Source: DASVWZ01 sp963715675 (GTDB lineage Bacteria; Acidobacteriota; Terriglobia; Terriglobales; Acidobacteriaceae). From it: a stretch of 64,000 nucleotides of DNA. Numbering within the stretch: the stretch's first letter is position 1; every line of letters starts with the position of its first letter. A program made the translations under genes and the position numbers. Location: the NCBI GenBank assembly GCA_963715675.1, contig OY970265.1, forward strand, positions 2,356,001 to 2,420,000, read 5' to 3'. This document shows positions 42,984-50,849 of the stretch, in pieces. Under the pieces are notes generated by a model. The model was not told where the DNA came from. It made no database searches and saw only the letters and a list, made by a program, of their open reading frames with translations.

Positions 42984-43020
42984 AGTCATTGAGTGAAATG
43001 GAGATGTTTCACCAACTGAC
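42984..43020 (+). repeat. GTGAAAT-n-GAGATGTTTC repeat, copy 3
   Basis: AGTCATTGAGTGAAATGGAG then ATGTTTCACCAACTG, in the 384-bp gap 42816-43199. Apart from this copy I see nothing in that gap. Confidence 0.6.
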
Positions 43021-43199
43021 GAAAGTTGCTACTTTTCCCCAGCGCCAAGTGGTATAGACTCGTCAGGTTCCTCCGATTGAACTAGCGACAGACCGGGAGT
43101 ATGTTGTTTTCTTTCTCCAAGCCAAGGCTTCCGCCGGGGGACGTGTTCCTCCCGTACCGTGCGAAGCAGCCGTGCCTATGCCGAGTGTAATCGCCCTTT

Positions 43200-44216
43200 T
43201 CACTTTTTCGGCTTGGCGATGAACCCGGCGATGCTCCCGTGGCGTCCCACGATTTCCACTTTGTCGTTGATCCCGTCACCCTTGGTGCTGCCGCCGTTGG
43301 GATCGTCGTATTCGTAATACTTGTCTCCGGTAAAGAAAGTCATGTGTACATTGGCGTTGGAGTCGAAATAGGTTCCGACAATTTCGCCTGCGTTGTTGGG
43401 AGTGTGGATGATCGTCGATGTTGCCTTAGGGTCGGAAAAACTCGTCCAGTGCTTCCCTTCATCCTTGGTGTAGAACGAGCCCGAGCCCCCGAAGGCCGTG
43501 ATTAGACCGTGATTGTTGATGCCCCAAGCGACAGTACCCCCGCCGCCCGGCACATCCAGAGTGATGAGCTTCGCGCCTGCGAGCAAGAATCCGTGCTCCG
43601 CACCCGACGAGTCGACGTAGTAGCCCACCACCTCATCTTTGTCATTCACCCCGTTGGCCGAAACCGACGTCGCTCCGGGAATGCTGATATCGGTGAACTT
43701 ACCCTTGGAGTAAGTGAAGCCGATGTAAACGCCGGACGCGTTCTGGCACCAGCCAGCCGCTTTGTTCTTGTTGTTGAGACCGTAGAAAGTGACGCCGACA
43801 CCGGGGGTCGTTGAACAATCACTCCTATCTGCTGTGACCAGCTTCCTACCTTCGAGCAGCATACCGTGTTGAGCCCCGGAGCTGTCGAGGTAATCCCCGG
43901 CGATTACATCGCTGTTGTTAATCGCATAGGTGTCCGTCTCGGATGCTCCTGGCGCGGTCACGTCCGTGAAACCAAGGGTTGCGCCCGTATCGCAATTACA
44001 CTCCCTGGCTGGATGCTCATAGCAGAAGCCGCCGGCGGCCTCGCACTTCGATCCTTTGCTTACACATCCTGTCCCAGACCCCCACTTGGCACACAGCGGG
44101 GACTGTTTCAAGGGGCTCACCTCCGAGCAATCTTGCGAGGCGGACAGAATGGTCCAGCCCACCACAAAGAAAATTCCAAGCCTTAACAGCATTGTGTCCC
44201 TCAAATGCGTCGACAT
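43200..44216 (-). CDS. Secreted HAF-type repeat protein
   Basis: 338 aa from the ATG at 44216, with AAGGAG 7 nt upstream. A signal/membrane segment (LLRLGIFFVVGWTILSAS) is followed by a Cys-rich stretch of about 55 residues (SPLCAKWGSGTGCVSKGSKC). Then come repeats of the form GINDKxEVVGxYxDSSGxEHGFLL (for example NDKDEVVGYYVDSSGAEHGF and NNSDVIAGDYLDSSGAQHGM), known from extracellular beta-propeller-like HAF proteins common in acidobacteria. Function unknown; surface or matrix role likely. Confidence 0.8.
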   Translation of the reverse strand: MSTHLRDTMLLRLGIFFVVGWTILSASQDCSEVSPLKQSPLCAKWGSGTGCVSKGSKCEAAGGFCYEHPARECNCDTGATLGFTDVTAPGASETDTYAINNSDVIAGDYLDSSGAQHGMLLEGRKLVTADRSDCSTTPGVGVTFYGLNNKNKAAGWCQNASGVYIGFTYSKGKFTDISIPGATSVSANGVNDKDEVVGYYVDSSGAEHGFLLAGAKLITLDVPGGGGTVAWGINNHGLITAFGGSGSFYTKDEGKHWTSFSDPKATSTIIHTPNNAGEIVGTYFDSNANVHMTFFTGDKYYEYDDPNGGSTKGDGINDKVEIVGRHGSIAGFIAKPKK

Positions 44217-44609
44217 GGCAAAGCTCCTTCTCTGCTGCGGAGACGGTTTCATACACCCTACCGTGCGGCACGCATTGTAACCCCGACGGGCAAGGGTTTT
44301 CTGTGATGGGCCAACACGCGGGGCGGACGACGGAGCCGTCAATTTACGCTATCAGAATTTCACTCAAAACCCCGGTCGCAGGGTCAATGCAGTGCGATAG
44401 AGATGTTACGTTCAACCACCGGTGTCAAACGCGTTTCTAAGCCTCTCCCATGGTATAGTTCCGAGCCGTTGGGGAGGCATTGACGGTGAAGAAGATGCGG
44501 ATTCCTCTACGGGCGATACCAAGCCAGTTCGAGAGCTCATGAGCGATCTGGAAAGGGTGAATCCCGGCGAATCTTGAGGCGAACCGATTCCCCATTCGAA
44601 TGGAAACTT
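44217..44609. other. Intergenic region with repeat copy 4
   Basis: About 390 bp without a convincing gene. It contains the fourth GAGATGTT repeat at 44382-44416 and promoters for the divergent neighbours. TATAAT at 44613-44618 lies just after it, 7 nt before the ATG of the next gene. Confidence 0.5.
44382..44416 (+). repeat. GTGAAAT-n-GAGATGTTTC repeat, copy 4 (diverged)
   Basis: GGTCAATGCAGTGCGATAGA then GATGTTACGTTCAAC; weaker match than the other three. Confidence 0.45.
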
Positions 44610-44624
44610 ATGTATAATCCGCCG

Positions 44625-45140
44625 ATGCAAGCAATACGGTGGAGCACAATTGCGCTGGGCTCGCTGCTGCTGATCTCGGCCGGCTCAATAGGAGGACAGG
44701 AAGTGAAATCTCCGCAAGCTGAAAAGTCGAACCCGCCGGTCAAAGTGGAGCAGCGCGGGCGCATCCTTGGAATCGGCGGTGTCTTCTTCAAATCCGCGAA
44801 TCGTGATCAGATGCGCGAATGGTATGCGAAGCATCTTGGACTCGCTGACCAAGGCCAGGGCGTGATGCTTCCGTGGCGCGAACACGACGACCCGCAAAAG
44901 GAACAGGTTACCGTTTGGACTGTTTTTCCCGCCTCCAGTAAGTATTTCGATCCCAGCCCCGCGCCGTTCATGATCAACTACATCGTGGACGACATGGATG
45001 CTTTGCTGGACCGCTTAAAACAAGAGGGAGTCAAGATTGACGCCAAACGAATGGATGAATCTTACGGCCGCTTTGCGTGGATCTATGACTCGGATGGGAA
45101 TAAGATTGAGCTCTGGCAGCCGCTGCCCGCAAAGCCCTAA
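44625..45140 (+). CDS. Secreted VOC-family (glyoxalase-like) protein
   Basis: 171 aa from the ATG at 44625, which begins a signal peptide (MQAIRWSTIALGSLLLISAG); an ATG at 44610 is also possible. A TATAAT box at 44613 would place transcription start near the ATG, so the message may be leaderless. The mature domain has ILGIGGVFFKSANRDQMREW, then INYIVDDMDALLDRLKQEGV and IYDSDGNKIELWQP, a VOC module with the terminal Glu metal ligand. VOC proteins are usually cytoplasmic, so export is unusual. Confidence 0.75.
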   Translation: MQAIRWSTIALGSLLLISAGSIGGQEVKSPQAEKSNPPVKVEQRGRILGIGGVFFKSANRDQMREWYAKHLGLADQGQGVMLPWREHDDPQKEQVTVWTVFPASSKYFDPSPAPFMINYIVDDMDALLDRLKQEGVKIDAKRMDESYGRFAWIYDSDGNKIELWQPLPAKP

Positions 45141-45248
45141 GGCAATGAGAGTCTCCATATCTCGCCCTGCCAGAATCATGATTGCTTGGGCGAACCAGTC
45201 CCGTCGAACCGGCTGCGATTTTCATCCGCAGTTTATAAAGGATTGCAA

Positions 45249-45674
45249 ATGAACTATTCCCGTCTCGGGCTGGCGGCGCTTGGTGGCACGGTCGCGTATT
45301 TTGCCTTTGGTTTCTTAGTGGTTTGGCTGGTGCCGGCTTTGATCAATGAATCCCGCAAGTACCCGGAGGTATTCCGCCCTAAGGAAAAAATGATGACCGT
45401 GATGCCAGTTGGAATGGTCGCAATTTTGATAGCGATCCTGGTTGTCGCGACAATTTTCGCAATGCTACATCAGGGCGGATCGGGCACTACGGAAGGTGCG
45501 CGCTTGGGCGTTCTCATTGGCACTTTCGTGGTTTGCGCATTTGTGCTCCACAACTACGTGAACCTGAACATCGGGCTGAAACTCGCTCTGGGACAGGCTG
45601 TGGTTTACTTCGTCCAGTGGACGATCGTCGGCATGGTCATCGGTCTTATTTACAAACCCCTCGCGATACCATAA
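45249..45674 (+). CDS. Four-helix membrane protein of unknown function
   Basis: 141 aa from the ATG at 45249, with AAGGA upstream. Four hydrophobic segments (GLAALGGTVAYFAFGFLVVW, VGMVAILIAILVVATIFAML, LGVLIGTFVVCAFVLHNYVN, ALGQAVVYFVQWTIVGMVIG). The layout resembles DUF1761-type proteins, without a certain match. Confidence 0.65.
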   Translation: MNYSRLGLAALGGTVAYFAFGFLVVWLVPALINESRKYPEVFRPKEKMMTVMPVGMVAILIAILVVATIFAMLHQGGSGTTEGARLGVLIGTFVVCAFVLHNYVNLNIGLKLALGQAVVYFVQWTIVGMVIGLIYKPLAIP

Positions 45675-46009
45675 TCGTGAATCTATCTGTGGTGGTTTTG
45701 GCGGGTGGGCCGCCTTGGCTTTTCGTTGGCCCCATTTGAACTGGGGGTGCCCCAGTCGGGCGCGGTTCAGAGCATCCCTTCATGTTTACTTGTCAGTGAT
45801 GGAGGCGCTCTGGGAAGCCCTCCTTCCCTCCTATCCCCCGCCCGGTTTGACGGGGTTAGAGAGAGGAAGCGAGTTAGTTCCCCATCTCCATATCTTCTTG
45901 GGTCGGCCCGCCCAGCATGGCAATTTCATCCCTGTTCTGAAAATGTCTGGTATTGATAAAGCGGAATTGCTTATGATTGCTCGGGATCGAAGGAGGGCAT
46001 CCCGCAGGC
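45675..46009. other. Intergenic region with repeat C
   Basis: About 335 bp. It holds the palindromic module near 45832-45855 and dispersed repeat C (45859-45915). No gene seen. Confidence 0.6.
45859..45915 (+). repeat. Dispersed repeat, copy C (inverted partner at 48559)
   Basis: GAGAGAGGAAGC, TTAGTTCCCCATCTCCATAT and TCGGCCCGCCCAG in order; the same blocks occur inverted at 48559-48614. Both copies are joined to CCCCCGCCCGGTTTGACGGG, itself an imperfect palindrome. Confidence 0.8.
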
Positions 46010-46936
46010 TTGATTCAGCTTACCAATTTGCGCAAAGAGTTCGACAACCTGACGGCTGTCTGCGACCTCACTCTTGAGATTCCCAAAGCCGAAATCTATG
46101 GCTTGATAGGTCCGAACGGTGCTGGGAAGACGACTACAATCCGCATGGCTTGCGGACTCCTAACGCCAACAACCGGAACCGTCCGTGTTTCCGGAATCGA
46201 TGTGGTCAAAGAGCCGGAACGAGCCCAGCAATATATTGGATATTTGTCGGATTTCTTTTCTGTGTACGAGGATTTAAAGGTCTGGGAATACCTGGACTAC
46301 TTTGCGCACGCGTACAAGATGGCAGAGGCTGACATTGCCCATCGCATAACGGAGGTCATTTCTCAGACAGGGCTTGAGGTGAAACGTGACGCTCTGATCC
46401 GAGGACTATCAAGAGGCATGAAACAACGGCTGGGCATCGCCCGCGCCATCATACACCGACCCGATGCATTGCTGCTTGATGAGCCAGCGTCCGGCCTCGA
46501 TCCCAAGGCTCGATTTGATTTGCGCAACCTGCTGCGTTTGCTCAGCGGGCAAGGCACCACGATTTTAGTGTCCTCACACATCCTTACGGAGTTGGAGGGT
46601 TTCTGTACATCCATCGGAATCATGGAAAAAGGAAAACTTGTGCGCAGTGGTCGCATTGAGGAAATCGCTGCGACAGGTTCTGGACGTTACATCCATTTTG
46701 ATTGGATCGGCGAATTTGCCAATGTCGTACATTCACTACTGCAAAAGCACATTAATGTCTTAAATCCCCAGGTTGACGGTAATGAAGGAACTTTCGAATT
46801 CACGGGCAACAACGAAGAACTTTCGAAGGTCTTGTCTGATCTGGTGACGGTCGGTGTCCCGGTAGTATCTTTCAAGGAACGAAAACAGTCAGTAGAGGAC
46901 ATCTATCTGAAAATCTCACACCACGAGGTGATGTGA
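46010..46936 (+). CDS. ABC transporter ATP-binding protein (ABC-2 type)
   Basis: 308 aa from the TTG at 46010, with AAGGAGGG about 12 nt upstream; a TTG at 45977 is an alternative. Walker A GPNGAGKTTT, signature LSRGMKQRLGIARAI, Walker B ALLLDEPASGLDP and the switch His (VSSHILTEL) are all visible. The C-terminal 80 residues match the DUF4162-like tail of CcmA/NatA-type exporters. It pairs with the permease 4 bp downstream. The substrate cannot be read; drug, lipid or sodium export are family possibilities. Confidence 0.92.
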   Translation: MIQLTNLRKEFDNLTAVCDLTLEIPKAEIYGLIGPNGAGKTTTIRMACGLLTPTTGTVRVSGIDVVKEPERAQQYIGYLSDFFSVYEDLKVWEYLDYFAHAYKMAEADIAHRITEVISQTGLEVKRDALIRGLSRGMKQRLGIARAIIHRPDALLLDEPASGLDPKARFDLRNLLRLLSGQGTTILVSSHILTELEGFCTSIGIMEKGKLVRSGRIEEIAATGSGRYIHFDWIGEFANVVHSLLQKHINVLNPQVDGNEGTFEFTGNNEELSKVLSDLVTVGVPVVSFKERKQSVEDIYLKISHHEVM

Positions 46937-46940
46937 AATC

Positions 46941-48548
46941 GTGAACCTCTGGCGGAATCCTGAATTTGTTCGGCATCTAAGATCAGAACTTCGTCGAAGA
47001 CGAGCCCTGACAATACTCACGATCGTAATTGTTATCTCTGTACTCGTTGGTCTTGCTTGTTGGAATTCTGAACAAAATAGCTTGGAAACAACACGTCGTG
47101 AGGCTGCTCAGTTCGATGGGCATTGGAATCAGCGACTGTCTGAAATGGAGCAGCGTATCCTAATTGACTTCTGGCAACTCTTTTATCACGTCTTGATGTT
47201 CATTCAAGCCGGAGTTCTGACGTTTTGGTCCTTACTCTCTTGCGCACAGTCCATCTCGGGGGAGCGTGAGCGCAAGACCTGGGACTTCCAACGCACAACC
47301 AGGTTGACGCCGTTCGCGCTGATGGTTGGGAAAGTTTTCGGAGAACCCATCCTCGCATACTTCATTGCGTTGTGCTGCTTGCCAATTGCGGTTATCGCTG
47401 GTCTGGCCGCTAGAGTTTCGATACTCAATATTCTCTGGGCCTATGCGCTGATCGCCACTAGCGCCTTGTTTATTGGCTTGGCCGGACTTTGGCTATCGAG
47501 CCTACTGGAAAGCCGCAGCCGCGGGATAGGAATAATCGGAGCCCTCGGTTTATATGTTCTGATTGCGTTCTCATACGGCTTCCGTGATTCCAACTTCCCG
47601 GGTCTAGGTGCATTCAGCCCTATAACCAGCCTGTTTTCGCTATTCGGTTATCGGTCCGAACCACCCGCTGAAGCAAGATTGTTTGGTGTTGAAGTATCGT
47701 GGCCAGCAATGAGCATCTTGTTATACGTAGCATTCGGGAGTTGGCTAGTTGTAATGATCGTGGATAACATCAAGCGCGATTACGATGAGGTACGTCCGCT
47801 CACCCGCTGGCAGGCGGTCGGGTGCGCTACCTTTCTCAATTTCATCCTGTGCATTGCGTTTTACCCCAACCCGGAAAGAATGTTTTTATTTCGAAAGGGG
47901 GCTGACTCACCAATACGAATCTTCGATGCTCACAACTTTGCCACGACAATGCTGTCCATAAACGCGGTGATCTTGTTTGCCGTAGGACTGGCCACTCTTA
48001 CACCCTTCGAACAGCTCAAGGCATGGTGGCGCGGACGATTGGAAAGGCAAACAAACTTGTTTTCCGAAGGTGGCCTTCCGTGGCCCTGGCTTGTGCTTTC
48101 TGCATTGACTGCATATGCCGTGCTTTCCTTGGGCCTATTCGTTTGGCGCAGAGAACTTCCGATCGATGCTACGTTTTTGGGAACGGTCGCCATTCAATCA
48201 CTTGTGGTGTGCGTGTTCGTCGTGAGGGATGTTCTTTTTGTTCAATGGTGCAGACTTACCCGCCTGCGCTCTCCAGTCATAAAAGGGTTTCTCTATCTTT
48301 GCCTGTATTATGCAGCTTCCGTCATCGTGGCAGGAGTGTTTGCGTTCAGTTCTTACGCGCAGTCACAACAAGTTCTCAACATCTTCACACCGCAAAGTAT
48401 CTTTAGTTCGCAGGAATATGGACCTGGACTCTCACGTAGTGTCGCAGCGGGCTTGGTTTTGCAGTTGATCGTCATCGGAATTCTGCTGCGCGCGATTAAC
48501 GTCCGGTTAAAGCTCTCTGTCACGACCACTAGCGCAATTACCGCATGA
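46941..48548 (+). CDS. ABC-2 type permease
   Basis: 535 aa, GTG start. An N-terminal helix (ALTILTIVIVISVLVGLACW), a long loop with Glu/Arg, then about eleven further hydrophobic segments. LSCAQSISGERERKTWDFQR is the conserved cytoplasmic signature (SxExExxTxd) of ABC-2 permeases. It is unusually long, so half-transporter dimerisation or a fused second half is possible. Co-transcribed with the ATPase. Confidence 0.85.
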   Translation: MNLWRNPEFVRHLRSELRRRRALTILTIVIVISVLVGLACWNSEQNSLETTRREAAQFDGHWNQRLSEMEQRILIDFWQLFYHVLMFIQAGVLTFWSLLSCAQSISGERERKTWDFQRTTRLTPFALMVGKVFGEPILAYFIALCCLPIAVIAGLAARVSILNILWAYALIATSALFIGLAGLWLSSLLESRSRGIGIIGALGLYVLIAFSYGFRDSNFPGLGAFSPITSLFSLFGYRSEPPAEARLFGVEVSWPAMSILLYVAFGSWLVVMIVDNIKRDYDEVRPLTRWQAVGCATFLNFILCIAFYPNPERMFLFRKGADSPIRIFDAHNFATTMLSINAVILFAVGLATLTPFEQLKAWWRGRLERQTNLFSEGGLPWPWLVLSALTAYAVLSLGLFVWRRELPIDATFLGTVAIQSLVVCVFVVRDVLFVQWCRLTRLRSPVIKGFLYLCLYYAASVIVAGVFAFSSYAQSQQVLNIFTPQSIFSSQEYGPGLSRSVAAGLVLQLIVIGILLRAINVRLKLSVTTTSAITA

Positions 48549-48558
48549 GTCCGGGGCA

Positions 48559-48614
48559 CTGGGCGGGCCGACTCAAGGGATATGGAGATGGGGAACTAAC
48601 CTGCTTCCTCTCTC
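48559..48614 (-). repeat. Dispersed repeat, copy D
   Basis: On the minus strand GAGAGAGGAAGC, TTAGTTCCCCATCTCCATAT and TCGGCCCGCCCAG in order, matching copy C. It starts 10 bp after the permease stop codon and is joined to the same CCCCCGCCCGGTTTGACGGG module. Confidence 0.8.
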
Positions 48615-48837
48615 TATCCCCCGCCCGGTTTGACGGGGTATAAGGAGCCGAGGGGATTTTGCTACACCCCCCGTCCATGAGGGCCTCGGTTGGGGAAAAC
48701 AGTGTGGAGAGGGGGGCGTCGGCGGGGGGGGAACGCGGCGAACAGCGGCGAGTTCAGATGATCGCGGTCAGATACCTCTGTGGCTCCAGGCCGCGAGGAA
48801 GAGAGCGGCAAGACCATGAAGACACACCTGACTCGGA

Positions 48838-49095
48838 TCAAGGGTAGAGCGTGCGATGAACCGGACCGTAAACATAATGCTTGTGACCCATCAGCTCGAT
48901 CCGACGTTCCTCAGGTTTGCGGCTTGTCGTTTTTATCAAGCCTGAATGGACCCACTCCAGCGTGTACTGGATCGTGTAAAGCCGAAAATAAAGCTCTTTG
49001 TCTTCAGGAAGCGGTTCCCCGTCCCTCTTTTCCAGGGTCTTCAACGCTTCACAGACTCTCCGATATTCTTTGCGTATCGCGGTTGCGGTTCTCAT
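48838..49095 (-). CDS. Small hypothetical protein
   Basis: 85 aa from the ATG at 49095; a start at 49146 is possible. Charged and helical (TAIRKEYRRVCEALKTLEKR), ending HKHYVYGPVHRTLYP. No family recognised. On the same strand as the J-domain-like gene, 73 bp downstream of its stop codon. Confidence 0.5.
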   Translation of the reverse strand: MRTATAIRKEYRRVCEALKTLEKRDGEPLPEDKELYFRLYTIQYTLEWVHSGLIKTTSRKPEERRIELMGHKHYVYGPVHRTLYP

Positions 49096-49168
49096 TTGAT
49101 CTCGTTCGGCGCGCTGTCCCACTTCTTTTCCACTTCTGGATGACACCCATTTCTGGTAGAAGGTTGAT

Positions 49169-49687
49169 CTATCTCTTCCCCCTCAGTTTGTTCTTTTCTT
49201 CGAGAACTTCCTCAGCTTCCTCCTTCGTAAAGGGGCCATAGAGAGAGCCAAACGGTGCTTGCACATACGGGTTGCCGTCAGGGTCGGTTACAACAGGCAT
49301 CTGATCGTCATGAATGATGTATCCTCCAAACATGTCGAAAACAACATAATAATCAAGCTTTCGACAACACTCCGGGCAATACCAGTCGTCATCCAGATTC
49401 AAAATCTTGCCACACGAGCATTTTTCCCGACCGCGAACACCCCAATCCTGTTCAGCTTGTGACTCTTCTTGCGGTTGTGGCAGGGACTTGGCCAGCCAAC
49501 CATCATATTCCCGGCGTTTCTCTAGATCGGTTAGTGTTTGGTAAGCGAAATCAGTGATCAGAGTCTTCCTAGTGAGCAGTCGATAGGAATCCCTTATGTG
49601 ATTAATACCTGCTCCAGTGGGGACACCAAGAATGTCGTAATATGTCTTTGCTCTGGTCCGGTTTGACGACTCTCCTTCCGACATCAT
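49169..49687 (-). CDS. J-domain-like protein lacking HPD, with zinc ribbon
   Basis: 172 aa. TYYDILGVPTGAGINHIRDS and ALTDLEKRREYDGWL-like sequence (here TLTDLEKRREYDGWL) are helix I-II and helix IV of a DnaJ domain. The HPD loop between helix II and III, required to stimulate DnaK, is missing: the sequence runs from SYRLLTRK straight to TLITDFAYQTL. A zinc ribbon CSCGKILNLDDDWYCPECC follows, then an acidic tail ending in a helix (TKEEAEEVLEEKNKLRGKR). A DnaK-independent adaptor or a decayed co-chaperone. Confidence 0.65.
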   Translation of the reverse strand: MMSEGESSNRTRAKTYYDILGVPTGAGINHIRDSYRLLTRKTLITDFAYQTLTDLEKRREYDGWLAKSLPQPQEESQAEQDWGVRGREKCSCGKILNLDDDWYCPECCRKLDYYVVFDMFGGYIIHDDQMPVVTDPDGNPYVQAPFGSLYGPFTKEEAEEVLEEKNKLRGKR

Positions 49688-49699
49688 GTTCTTATTCCC

Positions 49700-50113
49700 T
49701 TATTGCTGCCACTGATTACCACAACGAGCACACACCCAACGTCTGTCCCAATTCGCTTGAGCACTCGCGAGCTGATCTGAAGACTTCCTCACGCCGATAC
49801 CACCCATCAATACGAAGAAACTGACGATTCCAATGACAAGAGCGAAGCCCCCAGCCGTCCGGTCCACGGAGCTGATCCAGGCCGCGAACGCGATACCACA
49901 GATGCCAAGGAAGATTAAGGTATACGCGACACCGTTTGAAGGCCGCGAAGGAAGGCTCGAAACGAAGTCAGACTTGTACGTGCTCGACGATCCCCATATC
50001 GAACGCCTCGAAATACCCACTGTTTTCCGGCGACGAGTCCCGGTGGACGTGGCGACGGACAGCGGCTTCGTCCGTCCCGATCCGCATTGTGGACACTTGA
50101 AGTTATCAACCAT
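49700..50113 (-). CDS. Membrane protein with split zinc ribbon
   Basis: 137 aa from the ATG at 50113. The N-terminus has KCPQCGSGRTKP and the C-terminus WVCARCGNQWQQ; the two CxxC pairs could form one zinc site although 110 residues apart. Two membrane helices (about 60-80, 88-108) lie between them. It is transcribed just upstream of the J-domain-like gene (12 bp), so the two may work together. No family recognised. Confidence 0.6.
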   Translation of the reverse strand: MVDNFKCPQCGSGRTKPLSVATSTGTRRRKTVGISRRSIWGSSSTYKSDFVSSLPSRPSNGVAYTLIFLGICGIAFAAWISSVDRTAGGFALVIGIVSFFVLMGGIGVRKSSDQLASAQANWDRRWVCARCGNQWQQ

Positions 50114-50274
50114 TTGCCGCCCATAGTGTACCTCGGGTTTCACCCAAAATAAATCGCGCCAAGTTGGACTGTGGCGCGACAGTTGACACTTTTCGGGTGA
50201 CCACAGATGCCTTGGAAGTTGAGAGGCGAGCCTATAAGTCACCAGGACGCGAAATTCATCCGGCCCGATGGCGG

Positions 50275-50589
50275 TTAGGGTGTGATCTCAAACACCACGC
50301 CGCAAGCTGCGTTCGCTCCGAGCGGCGATACTCCGAAGTTTGAAGTGCAACCGCTACAAACAAACGAGAACGCCAGATCAAAGTCGTTGACGCCGTCGTG
50401 ATCGAGATCGAGAAGGTAAGAATTCAGGTCTATGACGACATCCGCTTTGGTGTAAACGATCTTCGCTTCTGCTGGCTGCGCCAACGCCAACATCCCCACT
50501 CCCGCCGCACTCGCAGCCAGCGTGTAGGCGTTCAGATGCCATTGCAGTGATTCTGAAAGTTTGGATGGCTTCCTCGAAGTTCGGTTCAT
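50275..50589 (-). CDS. Truncated secreted protein, chimeric C-terminus
   Basis: 104 aa. The N-terminus (LSESLQWHLNAYTLAASAAG, then MLALAQPAEAKIVYTKADVV, then LDLDHDGVNDFDLAFSF) matches a secreted acidobacterial family that is usually about twice as long. The last ten residues, ACGVVFEITP, instead look like the end of a GloVer repeat protein. This reads as a 3' truncation joined to an unrelated tail. Whether the product is used is unknown. Confidence 0.5.
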   Translation of the reverse strand: MNRTSRKPSKLSESLQWHLNAYTLAASAAGVGMLALAQPAEAKIVYTKADVVIDLNSYLLDLDHDGVNDFDLAFSFVCSGCTSNFGVSPLGANAACGVVFEITP

Positions 50590-50806
50590 GATCCCCCCAC
50601 TAGCGGCCTCAAGGATACTCCCGCCTGCCTCGGCGGGGGGTCAACGAGGTGACACTACTGACACTGTTTTTCGGGGTTTTCGGTGAAACCAGCCTGACCG
50701 CCTGAAACATTGGAAACGATAGAAAAGGTCTTGCAACCCGCATGAAAACACTGTGTATTATCGCTATCTGTAAGCGGCGTCGTGACTTGCTGGAAATGGC
50801 GGTAAC

Positions 50807-50827
50807 CGAATCCCACCCTCTCCGCCA
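50807..50827 (+). repeat. tRNA-Ser 3'-end relic (probable attachment or target site)
   Basis: 21 bp including CCCACCCTCTCCGCCA agree with the 3' half of the T arm, the acceptor strand and CCA of bacterial tRNA-Ser, as I know the consensus. The sequence upstream is not a tRNA. It lies 23 bp beyond the cas1 stop codon. In the plus orientation, an isolated 3' end normally marks the right end of an element located to its left, which does not fit cas1 lying to the right. Confidence 0.5.
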
Positions 50828-50849
50828 AGAGGCTCTGCGAACATCTGGC

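Noticed and set aside
45977..46009. Earlier TTG start for the ABC ATPase
   Set aside because: Homologues begin near the IQLTNLRKEF segment and the AAGGAGGG lies between the two TTG codons, so the later start is preferred.
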